DNA from: Bufo bufo | Lineage: Eukaryota; Chordata; Amphibia; Anura; Bufonidae | Length of the DNA stretch: 64,000 bases | Direction of reading: 5' to 3' | NCBI RefSeq assembly: GCF_905171765.1 | Contig: NC_053389.1 | Coordinates: forward strand, 744,807,146 to 744,871,145 | Shown here: positions 10,608-21,732 of the stretch, piece by piece | How the letters are laid out: every line of letters starts with the position of its first letter | Position numbering within the stretch: the stretch's first letter is position 1 | The notes under the pieces: generated by a model | The model's input: only the letters and a program-made list of their open reading frames with translations | Told to the model about the DNA's origin: nothing | The model's database searches: none | Program-made: the position numbers and the translations under genes

Positions 10608-10979
10608 CTAAATGATGATGTGGTATTTAAAGACAGGGTGCCATTTTTGAGTAGCTAATATCCGCCAAAGGGATGTTCGACTAATGCCACTCTCCAGTGA
10701 CATGCGGCGAGTGCTACGCTGTGGGCTCTTGCTGAATGAAGCTAGGACAGCCACTGATGTTTCTTCATTAGAGACAGATTTCATACGTCCAGATTTTGGC
10801 AAATCCAACACTGAACCAGTTTCACGAAACTTAGCAAGCAGTTTGCTAACTGTAGCATGGAAGATGGGTGGTCTCGTAGGGTGTCTTGCATTGAAATCTG
10901 CTGCAATGACCCGGTTACTGCATTCACCAGACATCAACACAATTTCTATCCACTCCTCATGTGTTAAACTCGGCAACAT
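10608..10979 (-). pseudogene. mariner-type transposase, N-terminal fragment
   Basis: The start is taken at the ATG 10977-10979 (MLPSLTHEEWIEIVLMSGE). The fragment contains a paired-type helix-turn-helix arrangement: a first HTH, then PPIFHATVSKLLAKFRETGS, then SVLDLPKSGRMKSV and a second HTH (SLESGISRTSLWRILATQKWH). This pattern matches DNA-binding regions of mariner/IS630-like transposases that bind the element ends. The catalytic DDD/DDE domain is missing. Confidence 0.8.
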
Positions 10980-11262
10980 GTCAATGGCTGTAAACAAAGA
11001 GAAACTTGTAAATAACTCATGAAAGAATAAAGTTACGTTAAAACCAAGCACACTATTGTTTTTCTTGTGAAATTCCCAATAAGTTTGATGTGTCACATGA
11101 CCCTCTTCCTATTGAAAAAACAAAAGCTGGATTCAAAATGGCCGACTTCAAAATGGCCGCCATGGTCACCACACATCTTGAAAAGTTTCCCCCCTTACAT
11201 ATACTAATGTGCCACAAACAGGAAGTTAATATCACCAGCCATTCCCATTTTATTAAGGTGTA
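10608..11262 (-). mobile_element. mariner/IS630-like element, 5' fragment
   Basis: The minus-strand remnant begins near 11262 with the leader of a mariner-type element (ATGGGAATGGCTGGTGATATT and the following AACTTCCTGTTTGTGGCACA, read on the minus strand). It includes the transposase N-terminus and is cut after about 124 codons near 10625. The outermost terminal repeat is also missing, as the 11265 TTAA-type sequence takes over. Confidence 0.75.
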
Positions 11263-11264
11263 TT

Positions 11265-12600
11265 TACCAACTTTTTTTAACCCTTTAGGTGTTCTCCAAG
11301 AATTAATGGAAAATAGAGATAAAATTAAAAAATTTCACTTTTTTGGCAGATTTTCCATTTGAATCCATTTGTTCCAGTTACAAAGCAAGGGTTAACAGCC
11401 AAACAAAACTCTATATTTATGGCCCTGATTCTGTAGTTTACAGAAACACCCCATATGTGGTCGTAAGCTGCTGTACGGGCACACGGCAGTGCGCAGAAGG
11501 AAAGGAATGCCATACGGTTTTTGGAAGGCAGATTTTGCTGGACTGGTTTTTTGACACCATGTCCCATTTGAAGCCCCCTGATGCACCCCTAGAGTAGAAA
11601 CTCACAAAAAGTGACCCCATTTTGGAAACTACGGGATAGGGTGGCAGTATTATTGGTTCTATTTTAGGGTACATATGATTTTTTGTTGCTCTATATCACA
11701 CTTTTTGTGAGGCAAGGTAACAAGAAATAGCTGTTTTGGCACATTTTTTATTTTTTGTTATCTACAACATTCATCTGACAGATTAGATCATGTAGTATTT
11801 TTATAGAGAAGGTTGTCACGGCCATAGTTTTTTCAGTTTTTGGGCGATTATCTTGGGTAGGATATGATTTTTGCGAGATGAGATGACGGTTTGATTGGCA
11901 CTATTTTGGGGTGCGCATGACTTTTTGATCGCTTGCTATTACACTTTTTGTGATGTAAGGTGACAAAAAAATAGCATTTTTTACACCGCTTTTTTTTTAT
12001 TTTTTTTTACAGTGTTCACCTGAGGCGTTAGGGCGTGTGATATTTTAATATAGCAGGTTATTACGGACTCGGAGATACCTAATATGTGTATTTTTTTTAT
12101 TTACTTAAGTTTTACACAATACCAGCATATTTTAAACAAAAAAAATGTTTTAGTGTCTCCATATTCTGAGCCACATTTTTATTTATTTTTATGTCTGATT
12201 GGCTTAGGTAGGGGCTCATTTTATGCAGGATGAGGTGTCGGTGAGATTGGTACTATTTTGGGAGGCATACGCCTTTTTGATCACTTGGTGTTGCACTTTT
12301 TGTGCTGTAAGGTGACAAAAATTGCTTTTTTTACACCATTTAAATTTTATTTTATGGTATTTATCGGACAGGGTGGATCATGTGATATATTTATAGAACC
12401 GTTCATTATGGACGCGGGAAAGGGGCATTTTTTTTTTTTACTTTATACATTTTATTACTTTATTAATTTTATTAAAAACATTTTTTTTCAACTTTTCTTT
12501 TCTTTACTTTATTTCTGATGTTCACTTTTTGGGGGTCTGATCCCCTCTGCAATGCATTACAATACATTTGTATTGGAATGCATTGCCTGTTCGTGTACTA
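11265..12600 (+). mobile_element. TTAA-type (piggyBac-like) transposon, internal 3' part
   Basis: Homologous to 227-1542: shared blocks include CACACTTTTTGTGAGGCAAG, CAGTTTTTGGGCGATTATCT and GAGATGACGGTTTGATTGGC. This copy extends further 5' (11265-11690) into a 3'-UTR-like segment with GTTTACAGAAACACCCCATA. It lacks the transposase and the terminal part, and the hAT sequence starts close after the palindrome at 12551-12588. The uninterrupted CTCTATATCACACTTTTTG near 11690 shows the site into which the Tc1-like element at 1-226 inserted in the other copy. Confidence 0.6.
12551..12588. repeat. Imperfect palindrome in the TTAA-type element
   Basis: GCAATGCATTACAATAC and GTATTGGAATGCATTGC form a 17-bp stem with one mismatch around a 4-base loop. 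It follows GGGGGTCTGATCCCCTCT, the same context as the 38-bp palindrome at 1221-1258, but the stem sequence differs. Confidence 0.8.
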
Positions 12601-12639
12601 CAGTGAGGGGGACTTTAAACTTTTTGGGGATCCCTAGTG

Positions 12640-13186
12640 TTGTCCGTGGCTGGGGGGAGGAGACAGAGGATGACATTCTCCTGGGCGATGAGCAGGATAC
12701 AGGGCGCTCCACCGCTTCCAATTTAGTGCAAATAGGGGGTTTCATGCTCCAGTGTTTGAAGATGGACCCCTGTATAAAAAGCATAAAGGGCAAGGACCAG
12801 TACTGGGTGGCAACGTACTTAGACCGCCGATACAAACACAATATGGTGGACATGTTACCAGCATCACAGAGGGTTTGCAGAATGCTGCATTTCAAGGGCT
12901 TGCTGCTAGAGATGCTGCATTCTGCTGTTGTGGGCGCTGGTAGAGGAATTTCCACCCACAGTGAAACAGGTGCGGCTACCAATCCTATCACGCCTACAAG
13001 AAGAAGGCCGTTTGAAGATGTATTGATCACTTTGGATATGAGATCATACTTGCAGCCAACCAATTGACAGCCGCCCTCCGGATGCAGCCTCAGGGAACGC
13101 CTAGACCGACAGGTGTCCGACTACATCGGGTTAATGGCCGATATGGATGCTCTGAGAAGTGAGGAACCCCTTGACTACTGGGTGTG
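12640..13186 (+). pseudogene. hAT transposase fragment (A1, upstream part)
   Basis: The frame reads GWGEETEDDILLGDEQ, then YWVATYLDRRYKHNM. The latter corresponds to the hAT motif usually written LDPRYK/LDPRFK that precedes the C-terminal dimerization region. It continues to DMRSYLQPTN and a stop, then to a DYWVC-like block at the Tc1 insertion point. Copy A2 (33590-34380) has the cleaner LDPRYK. No start methionine or BED finger is present. This is a dead remnant. Confidence 0.75.
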
Positions 13187-13188
13187 TA

Positions 13189-14731
13189 CAGTCATGGCCA
13201 AAAGTTTTGAGAATGACACAAATATTAGTTTTCACAAAATTTGCTGCTAAACTGCTTTTAGATCTTTGTTTCAGTTGTTTCTGTGATGTACTGAAATATA
13301 ATTACACGCACTTCAAACGTTTCTAAGGCTTTTATCGACAATTACATGGCATTTATGCAAAGAGTCATGATTTGCAGTGTTGGCCCTTCTTTTTCAGGAC
13401 CTCTGCAATTCGACTGGGCATGCTCTCAATCAACTTCTGGGCCAATTCCTGACTGATACAACCCATTCTTTCATAATCACTTCTTGGAGTTTGTCAGAAT
13501 TAGTGGGTTTTTGTTTGTTCACACGCCTCTTGAGGATTGACCACAAGTTCTCAATGGGATTAAGATCTGGGGAGTTTCCAGGCCATGGACCCAAAATGTC
13601 AACGTTTTGGTCCCCGAGCCACTTAGTTATCACTTTTGCCTTATGGCACGGTGCTCCATTGTGCTGGATAATGCATTGTTCTTCACCAAACTGTTGTTGG
13701 ATTGTTGGAAGAAGTTGCTGTTGGAGGGTGTTTTGGTACCATTCTTTATTCATGGCTGTGTTTTTGGGCAAAATTGTGAGTGAGCCCACTCCCTTGGATG
13801 GGAAGCAACCCCACACATGAATGGTCTCAGGATGCTTTACTGTTGGCATGACACAGGACTGATGGTAGAGCTCACCTTTTCTTATCCAGACAAGCCTTTT
13901 TCCAGATGTCCCAAACAATTGGAAAGAGGCTTCATCAGAGAATATGACTTTGCCCCAGTCCTCAGCAGTCCATTCACCATTCTTTCTGCAGAAGATCAAT
14001 CTGTCCCTGATGTTTTTTTTGGAGAGAAGTGGCTTCTTTGCTGCCCTTCTTGACACCAGGCCATCTGGAAAAAGTCTTCGCCTCACTGTGCATGCAGATG
14101 CACTCACACCTGCCTGCTGCCATTCCTGAGCAAGTTCTGCAGTGGTGGCACTCCGATCCCGCAGCTGAATCCTCCTGGCACTTGCTGGACTTTCTTGGAC
14201 GCCTTGAAGCCTTCTTAACAAGAATTGAACCTCTTCCCTTGAAGTTCTTGATGATCCTATAAATTGTAGATTGAGGTGCAATCTTAGTAGCCACAATATC
14301 CTTGCCTGTGAAGCCATTTTTATGCAACACAATGATGGCTGCACGCCTTTCTTTGCAGGTCACCATGGTTAACAATGGAAGAACAATGATTTCAAGCATC
14401 ACCCTCCTTTTAACATGTCAAGTCTGCCATTTTAACCCAATCAGCCTGACATAATGATCTCCAGCCTTGTGCTCGTCAACATTCTCACCTGAGTTAACAA
14501 GACGATTACTGAAATGATCTCAGCAGGTCATTTAATGACAGCAATGAAATGCAGTGGAAAGGATTTTTTTTTTATTAAGTTCATTTTCATGGCAAAGAAG
14601 GACTATGCAATTCATCTGATCACTCTTCATAACATTCTGGAGTATATGCAAATTGCTATTATAAAAACTTAAGCAGCAACTTTTCCAATTTCCAATATTT
14701 ATGTAATTCTCAAAACTTTTGGCCACGACTG
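13189..14731 (-). mobile_element. Complete Tc1-like element (1543 bp)
   Basis: The ends CAGTCATGGCCAAAAGTTTT (13189) and, in reverse, CAGTCGTGGCCAAAAGTTTT (14731) are inverted repeats that stay similar for about 40 bp. TA dinucleotides flank both sides (13187-13188 and 14732-14733). The element lies in a hAT pseudogene whose uninterrupted counterpart is at about 34129 (ACTGGGTGTGCAGGCTTGAC), so the insertion point is confirmed by an empty paralogous site. The length is usual for Tc1-like elements. Confidence 0.95.
13430..14366 (-). pseudogene. Tc1-like DD34E transposase, frameshifted
   Basis: The likely start is the ATG at 14364-14366 (MVTCKERRAAIIVLHKNGFT), opening the paired-like DNA-binding domain. 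A frameshift near 14215 moves to the frame that holds the rest. Catalytic landmarks: VIFSDEASF (first Asp), CIIQHNGAPCH where Asn stands at the usual second Asp, and GNSPDLNPIENLW (Glu). A second frameshift near 13450 affects the C-terminus. The Asp-to-Asn change and the frameshifts make it inactive. In life it would cut and paste its element at TA sites. Confidence 0.92.
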
Positions 14732-14733
14732 TA

Positions 14734-14951
14734 GGCTTGACCTGTGGCCAGACCTGGCACAATTTGCCATGGAACTCTTGGCTTGCCCCTCGTTGAGTGT
14801 CCTGTCCGAAATGACGTTCAGCACAGCAGGGCGGATCGTGACCGATAAGCACACTCGCCTAGCTTACGACAGTGTGGACTACCTCACATTTCTAAAAATG
14901 AATGAGGCATGGATCTGGGAGGAATTCAACACCTGTGACGACCACGTGTAA
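14734..14951 (+). pseudogene. hAT dimerization-domain fragment (A1, downstream part)
   Basis: After the Tc1-like element the hAT frame resumes with the C-terminal block: PSLSVLSEMTFSTAGRIVTD, then DSVDYLTFLKMNEAWIWEEF and TCDDHV. This is the hAT C-terminal (hATC) dimerization motif, with E-x-T-F-S spacing. It matches copy A2 near 34190-34350 closely. Confidence 0.82.
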
Positions 14952-14999
14952 TTGAATTTCCTTATGCCAGCCTACACATATCCGCCACGACCCAGAACA

Positions 15000-15420
15000 A
15001 AGAATGGTCCTTGTCTTATGTATATATAGCGGCATAAAAAGCCTTTTCTGTCCGGTAAATGCCTAATTTTTGGGGCCTGTACTCCAGTGGCCTACAATAA
15101 ATTTTTATTCAGTGATCGCCTAGTGTACCTTCAGCCACATCATCACATGTTCCTTTCTGTCAGGTGAATGCCTAATATTTATGGGCCTGTACTGGCCTAC
15201 AGTAAAAATTTTATCCAGTGACCACCTAATGTACCTCCAGCCACATAATCACAATTTATTTTCTGTCAGGTGAATGTCTAATTTTTGGGGCCTGTACTCC
15301 AGTGGCCTACAGTAAATTTTTTAACCAGTGACTGCCTAATGTACCTCCAGCCACATCATCACAAGTACTTTTCTGTCAGGTGAATGCCTAATTTTTGGGG
15401 CCTACACTCCCGTGAATTAA
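15000..15420. repeat. hAT-A 3' subterminal tandem repeats, unit ~110 bp
   Basis: Each unit runs from a GGCCTGTACTCCAGTGGCCT-type block through CCTCCAGCCACATCATCACA to TTTCTGTCAGGTGAATGCCT. Four units lie downstream of the hAT stop. The longer homologous array is in copy A2 (34440-35750 and 37075-37320). Confidence 0.85.
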
Positions 15421-15700
15421 AATAAAAAATTTCTAGGCTCCAGCAAGGCACATTTTTGAGAGTTTCCCTTTAAGACACATAAAAATGGCCCCTGATTAAA
15501 ATACATATTTTTTGTTGGAATTTTTGCCAATGATCCCCCTCTGGTATGTCACTGTCCATGTTGTGGGACTATTTTTGCACTTCTAGTAAGTATTTGGTGG
15601 CTGCAAATATGACCTGAATGTTTTTCGGGTTCGCCTACCATTAAAGTCAATGTGGCCCGCCGCGAATGCGCGGTTCGCGAACATTTTATTTAATCAAGAT

Positions 15701-16300
15701 TTAGGTTCGAACATGGTGTTGTCTGTCATCCTGAACAGGATGCCTGACGTCCATATTGACCTCTTCACATGGTTGGGTGTGACTGGCGTTAAACTTAGTG
15801 ATGGACGAACATCGGCTGGGACGGTCCGCAAATATCGGGCACATTGAGTCTGTAGAAGAACTCTGCGGTAACGCAGCCTGCCGCGCCATGTGCTGATTCG
15901 ACCAAACCAGAGGGCAGCAGGGCTGTCGGGGTTTAGCAGCCTCCTTTTGTCTGTGAAGAGGCATGGTTAAAGCCGATCGCAAGACCCATACATGATCAGC
16001 CCACACACACGCTGGGCTCAGGCCATCGGCAGCACCCAGCCGTCCTCCGCCCGTCTGAGCACGGAAGCCAGTGAGGAGCCAGCTTACCTCGGCCCAGATC
16101 TGGAAGTGTCCGCATCTCTGCCGCCAGGTTCAGTTCCCCTCCCCTCGGTGATGACTCAGTCACGATACCCGGCTGCTGGCGGGGTCCTCGGTGGCTGTCT
16201 CTAGTGCGCAGCCTGGATCATCAATCGCAGTTCAGGCTGCTGAATAAGCCTTTAGCTGCAAGGCTTGGCTACACACGGGGGGTAGTGTCACACAGCCCAG
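15701..16300. other. Stretch without a recognised gene; hAT-type terminus at 15796
   Basis: TAGTGATGGACGAACATCGG at 15796 is a family-A hAT terminal repeat that points rightward. It is preceded by GTTAAACT. I found no partner end with that 8-mer. The following 500 bp are moderately GC-rich and carry no motif I can name. Confidence 0.45.
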
Positions 16301-19057
16301 GGCAGACTTCACCAGGAAGGGGCTGACAGGCACCAGGGATCACCTACACTGTCATCTAGCAGATCTGGTTGCCAGGCTTGACACCTGCCGTGAGCTCCCT
16401 CAGTATGAACTGGAAGTACTGTCTGATTAACCCAGTACTCCATGGGGTCATTGGTGCTCATGCTGTGAGAAGCACCGAATGACCCCATGTAGTCTGCCAC
16501 CATGCGGGCCAGCTGCTTGTGGTGACTGCTGCTGCTGCTGGATCGTGCAGACTGGTAGAACAACCTCAACTCACCCATAAGATCACCTACTCGGCTGGAG
16601 CTGCTTGGGCCAGCCACCTGGTGGGTGAGATGAGTGGGGAGAACTGGAGCGTGAGGCTGTTTGCCTGCTCCAGCCAGACGAGCAGAGAGGCCCGCAGGTT
16701 TTGCATACGGGCATCCCTCCAGTTGGCTGGAATGAACTGCTCCAGTTTCCCCTTGCAGCTAGGGTCTAAAAGGGTGGCCAACTAAAAATCATCCCTCTCC
16801 TTAATTTCCCTGATCCGGGAGTCCTTCCGGAGGCATCACAGCATGTGGGCAGCCATGGGGAAAAGGACAGCCCACTGTGACTCTTCTTGGCTGCCTGGGA
16901 CCATGACATCTTGGTCCCACTGCTGCTGCTGTTGCTCCCTGTGGTAGTCTCCCCACCTCTCAATAACAGTGCCCCCAGCAACGGCTCTCCCTCCTGACCA
17001 GGCCTAGACTCTTGGACGTCAGCAAACTCCTCAACAAATTCTTCCTCCTCCTCTACCTCCTCCTCGTCCTGGGCCTGGTCTTGGTGGAGCAGTGTTGCAT
17101 CTTCTTGCTCCACTAAGGCATTCTCCCCAGCATCGAGCAGGCGTTCTAGTGTCCTGTCCAGCAGGAACACTATGGGGAGCACGTCATTGAGACCGACATG
17201 CTCCCTGCTGACCATCTTGGTTGCCCTGGTGTATCTGCCCCCACTTCACATTGGTGATGTAGGGGAGTGGGTGTGATGGCCCGGAAGTGCCTTGGTCCAG
17301 CAGGTACTCTTTCACCAGCCGTCGCTGCTCACACAACCTCTCCAGCATGTGGAGGGTGGTGCTCCACTGCTTCATGCTGTCCACAATCAGCCTATGAGGT
17401 GGCAGGCTGTTGTCCTGCTGAAGTTTGGACAGGGACGCGGAGGCGGTTGGGGAGCGTTGGAAGTGGCTGGCAATCCTCCGTACCCTTTGCACGATGTCGC
17501 TCAACCTTGGGTATGTGCGTAGGAACTTTTGTACCACAAGGTTGAGGAAATGTGCCATGCAGTGCGTGAGTGTTAGACTGCCAGCATGGAGGGCGGCAAA
17601 GAGGTTGCTGCCATTGTCACAGACAACCATACCTGCCTGGAGCCCTCAGGGTATCAGCCACTTGTGGACCTAAGCCTGGAGGGCGGCCAGAACATCAGGT
17701 CCAGTGTGTCTCCGTTCCTCTAAGCTCACAAGCTGGAGCACGGCCTGGCAGCAGACGTGCCCCACACTTGTGTAGCTACGGGGACGCTTGCTGGGTGGCT
17801 CAGCAGTGGTGGAGACAGTGGCTTGAGGGAGAGCAGCAGTTCTCCCCTGGACACCACGGGGCATCACCACAAACTGAGATGCCGCCACATCTGATGATCC
17901 CTCCGCGGCGCCTCAGAGGGACACCCAATGGGCAGTAAAGCTTATGTATCATCCCTTCCCATGTCTGCTGGTCTAGGCATCCATTGTGAGATGCACCCTG
18001 TCGCTGACAGTGTGATCCAGTGAGGGATACATCCTGCACAGTGTGCTGATGTAGGGCAGGGAAGCCTGTCCTGGCAAAGAAATGGCGGCTGGGGACAATG
18101 TCTCGAACAACTGCCGGAATGGATTGCAGTCCACAATATTGAAGGGCAGCAGATGTTGGGTGATAACCCTTGCCAGGAGCCCATTGAGTGAATGCACCCG
18201 TCGATCCCCGGTGGCGTAGGTCGCAGTGTGTTCAAATGCGTCGGCAACCAACGACTGGTGCCGGACGGCAGTGGAGGCAATAAAGAATAGGCAGAGATCT
18301 GGCTGCTGGTACCAGTACCTCTGCTGCTGCCGCCTCTTGCTGCCATTACCACTGGAGCCCCTGCCACTGGGCTCCCTGGTGACCTGGCACACCGTTTGCC
18401 TCAGTTGCCTACCTTCCTCATTAGTGCTGCTGTCACCTGACAAGGTAGGTGGCACCCATTCTAAGTCACCCTCTTCTTCATCCCCTGTAATGTCAGACTG
18501 AGGGGAACAGCAGACGTGGAACCCCTGACCTAGCTCCACTGTCCCCTCACTGATGCCTGGGTTTGACTAGGTGCGGGGGTACTGTGGATAAAACCACCCG
18601 CACCAGTTGGAAGGGATGTCACTGGGGTACTGACGGGCAGTACCCCCTCCTCCTCCTCCTCCATCTCTTCCAAAATGTCCAGAGCATCTGGACCAGTCTC
18701 TAGCTCACTCTCCTGCATTACCACCCCCAAGATGTCCCTCTCACTGTCACTGTCAAACAGCATCAGGGGCGAGTCTTGGGGGCTGGTCCTGCAACCGGCA
18801 TAGAGCTGCTGCTGATCAGAGCCGGGGCAGAGGACTCCGTGCCACTGGCTTATGTCACAAATGGGACAACTGCCTCGGCGTCCTGAGATGAAATGGGACG
18901 GCTGCCACACCCAAAAAAATCACGCATGAGGTGGACTCCCCTGCCACCTGCACCCGCCCCCGTGGGTAGAGAAGTGGCCCCTGGCTGGCAACGGTCCAGC
19001 ACTGGAACCAACTCCCCTACCACGACCAGGGCTGCCGGCACGACCACATCCACTCAT
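16300..19057 (-). pseudogene. hAT-B transposase, heavily mutated (B1)
   Basis: The start is the ATG at 19055-19057 (MSGCGRAGSPGRGRGVGSSA), matching copy B2 (MSGRGRGRGVGSS). An acidic stretch (MEEEEEGVLP) follows near 18650, then the middle transposase block VVCDNGSNLFAAL with MAHFLNLVVQKFLRTYPRLS (17184-17630), an acidic linker, MATLLDPSCKGKLEQFIPANW (the hAT LDP motif, 16587-16781) and a DPMEYWV block. Many stops and frameshifts, often TGA or TAG at former CpG or CAG codons, show long neutral decay. It would have been a nuclear DNA-binding transposase. Confidence 0.85.
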
Positions 19058-19229
19058 GATTTGACCAAATGACTACAATGTTTTTAAACAACAGAAAAAA
19101 AATATAGAAAGAAAATAATGAGGGAGTTTGGGAAAACTTTATTGGGTTGGGGACAATGGGGCAAAAATGAAATAAAATAGCCACGAAACCCTAAGACAAT
19201 GACACAAAAACAGACAGGAAAATACTTTT
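19058..19229. repeat. hAT-B leader repeats, part 1
   Basis: The ACAGACAGGAAAATAC and ACAATGGGGCAAAAATG segments belong to the hAT-B 5' leader. The same leader (reverse complement) is present upstream of copy B2 at 55360-55460. Confidence 0.7.
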
Positions 19230-20442
19230 TTTTTTTATTATAATTATTTTATTTTTTTATTCTTAACCAAATTTCTTTTTATTCAAAGAATAAAGTACAT
19301 CTTACAATCACATACCATAGTAGTATTGATGAAAAGGTATTATTACAAACCTTCTATGGAAGTGACAATTATTGCATATCAGTGCATCATATGGTGTCTA
19401 AGATGAAGCCAAAAATGTAACAGACAATAAAAGTATAAAACAAAGGAGAGGAAAGGAGGGGTAGGGAGGGGACAGGGGGGGATGTTAAGAGTTTTTCCAA
19501 TTCCGTCAAGTAAACCTTCTATAATTCTTCCAAGGTGACCAGATTTTAAGAAAGCGGGAACGTGTGTAGGATTCCCAATGGGCCAGTGCTTCAAATCTAT
19601 AGATCTGATCCACCTTGTCTCTCCACATCGAAACAGTAGGAGGTTCAGTATCTTTCCAAAGCAGCGGAATCAGCAGTCTCACCGCCGTAATAAGCATAGT
19701 GGGAAGATCAGATCTACAGGGAGACAGCGAATCATTGGGGCACCAAAGTAAGATCAGTTTGGGATCTAGCTTAACCTGCGTAACACATACCTCATTGATC
19801 AATGCTTCTATGTTTGACCAGAAAGCTTTGATCCTCTCACAATGCCACCAAATGTGTGACAAGGAGCCTGTATCCTTTTTACACCTCCAACACTCACTTG
19901 GAATGTCTGCATTAAGCCTATGCAGAAACTCTGGGGATTTGTACCATCTTGTAAGCAGCTTATATGAGTTCTCTTGTATCCTAATACAGTGGCTAAAGCC
20001 GTGTGAGTGTGAAAGGACAAAAGCCTTTTCCGGTTCTGAAAGGCGGATGGACAGTTCCCTTTCCCACGAATTGAGGAAGTGTAGCTCAGGAGGGGAGGAA
20101 GAGAGTAATTCTTTATATATGGTAGACAGCGGTTTGGGGATCTTACGGGTGTCTGATAGCCTTTTATCCAACCAAGAGGGAGGGCTAGAGGTAGTTGGGG
20201 GTGGTAATTTGATCAACTTAATATCCTTCTGCAGGGCAAATCCCTGGAGGAAAGGGGCGTTTTTGATTTTGGGGTCATTCAAGACTAGGGTCCAATCCAG
20301 GTTCCCATCTGGGGTCCGGATCTCACTTAAAGGGATCTCAGCTAAAAGAGGCCAAATGCCTGAAGGCTTCTTAGCTTCCGGGTGGATGTAAAACTGCAAG
20401 GAGGAGAGTTGAGTGCCTGATATTGGGAATGTAAGCATTTTT
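19230..20442 (-). mobile_element. L1/Tx1-like LINE, 3' fragment
   Basis: This is a 5'-truncated LINE. The coding remnant 19506-20438 is followed on the minus strand by a ~270-bp 3' UTR and an A/T-rich tail near 19230 (A-rich on the element strand). It inserted into poly(T) of the hAT-B1 leader: the leader motif GACAGGAAAATAC precedes it on the plus strand, and the T-run before AACAGACAAAAGAC follows. Confidence 0.8.
19506..20438 (-). pseudogene. L1-type ORF2 C-terminal region
   Basis: This is a 310-codon open frame without catalytic reverse-transcriptase motifs. It represents the region after the RT domain, with the conserved cysteine-histidine cluster CWRCKKDTGSLSHIWWHCE near its middle and the following block KAFWSNIEALINEV. 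Such a CCHC-like cluster is typical of L1/Tx1 ORF2 C-termini. The frame is intact from the truncation point to its stop, so the insertion is not very old. It is not functional by itself. Confidence 0.82.
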
Positions 20443-20769
20443 TTTTTTTTTTTTAACAGACAAAAGACAATAATCCCTTCCTAGCACACGAAACTCTTAA
20501 ACAGTAACACTAAAACATATCTAAAGACTTTTTTTTGTTTTTTTCACAGACAAAAGATGCTGACAATAATCCCTCACTAACACATGAAACCCTAAAACAG
20601 TAACACTAAAACATAGCAAAATCCTTTTTTTTTGTTTTTTTTTTCATGTTTTTTTTTTCACAGACAAAAGACGCTCCCTCCCTAGCACACGAAACGCTAA
20701 AACAGTAACACTAAAACATAGTAAAAATTTTTTTAAAAATTTTTTTTTCATAGACAAGCGACGCTGACA
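20443..20769. repeat. hAT-B leader repeats, part 2 (~90-110 bp units)
   Basis: Repeated units carry CACAGACAAAAGACGCTGAC, then AATCCCTCCCTAGCACA, then AACAGTAACACTAAAACA, separated by T-runs. The array continues after the piggyBac insertion at 27523-27680. Confidence 0.8.
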
Positions 20770-20850
20770 TTAACCACCTCTGGACCGCCTAACGCACTGA
20801 TGCGTCCGGAAGGTGGTTGATTCATTCCTCCTGGACGCATCCGTGCGTCA

Positions 20851-20860
20851 TCTCGCGAGA
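20851..20860. promoter_or_regulatory. TCTCGCGAGA motif in the piggyBac 5' end
   Basis: An exact palindromic TCTCGCGAGA lies 77 bp inside the left terminus, upstream of the transposase. In vertebrates this 10-mer is a promoter element bound by BANP and linked to KAISO. A promoter role here is inference. Confidence 0.6.
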
Positions 20861-21732
20861 CGCGAGATTTCGGTCAGAGCCGGCCCGCGATGCGCATGAG
20901 CGATGCGCATGCATGGCAAAAGTTAAAGGAGTATTTCGTCAGCAACCTGCCAGCCAATGATTGTGGCTGGCAGGTTGCTGATTTTTAAAAAATCTAATCA
21001 CAAGCCATATAACAGATCATATTAGTAAATATGATCTGTTATATGGCTTGTCTGCTCCTCTTCTGGTCCTTTTCGTCGGTTGGATCCAGCAGAGGAGCAG
21101 AGATCACAGTGAGTAGCACCAACAGTACACTTTAGCCCCAGATCACCCCCTGCACCCCAATTAACCCTTTGATCACCCCTTTGATCGCCCCTGTCAATCA
21201 CTAGTGAAAGGAAAAAAGTGATCAGTGTAAACTGTCACTTTTTTTTTTCACTGGTATTGACTGTTAGGTTTTAGGGATAGTTTAGGCCCCTTGGTTAGGA
21301 AGTTTTGGGATCAGTTAGCGCCCAGTCCACCGCACCGCAGTCACTTATTCGCTGTTTAGCGTATCGTAAATCAGCATTTGTACTTTTATAGTATCTGTAA
21401 GTGATCAAAACTGATCACAGTCAGATCTATAATTGTATTAGTGTCACTTTAGTTCGCCCTCCACCCAAAACGCAGTGTTTGCCTGATCAGGCCTGATCGG
21501 TCGCCCACATGTGCGTTCACCCACGCCCGCCCCACCGCAGTGACAAAAATTATTATTTTTTTGATCACTGCACATTCACTTTACACGCGCTGCGGCAATA
21601 AAAAAAAATCTGTTTTGATATTTTTTATCAACCGCAGCGGCCTCCGGTACTTCGCTAGCCTCCCATTTGTAAGACAGGCTTGCTTTTTTTCTTGGGTAGT
21701 CTCAGGGAATACCCCTAAATTTAGTTGCCCAA

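Larger units (their letters stand above)
12620..15700 (+). mobile_element. hAT family A, copy 1 (A1), 5'-incomplete
   Basis: Coding remnants at 12640-13186 and 14734-14951 are the two halves of one hAT transposase C-terminal region. They are followed by the family's ~110-bp 3' repeats and the 3' subterminal part (15425-15690) that also occurs at 9534 and 37430. A Tc1-like element (13189-14731) interrupts it. The catalytic N-terminal half is missing, as in copy A2 at 33590, so both may descend from a deleted non-autonomous form. The 3' end decays near 15700. Confidence 0.75.

Noticed and set aside
12557..13063. 168-codon minus-strand frame
   Set aside because: It is antisense to the hAT A1 coding remnant and has no recognisable domain.
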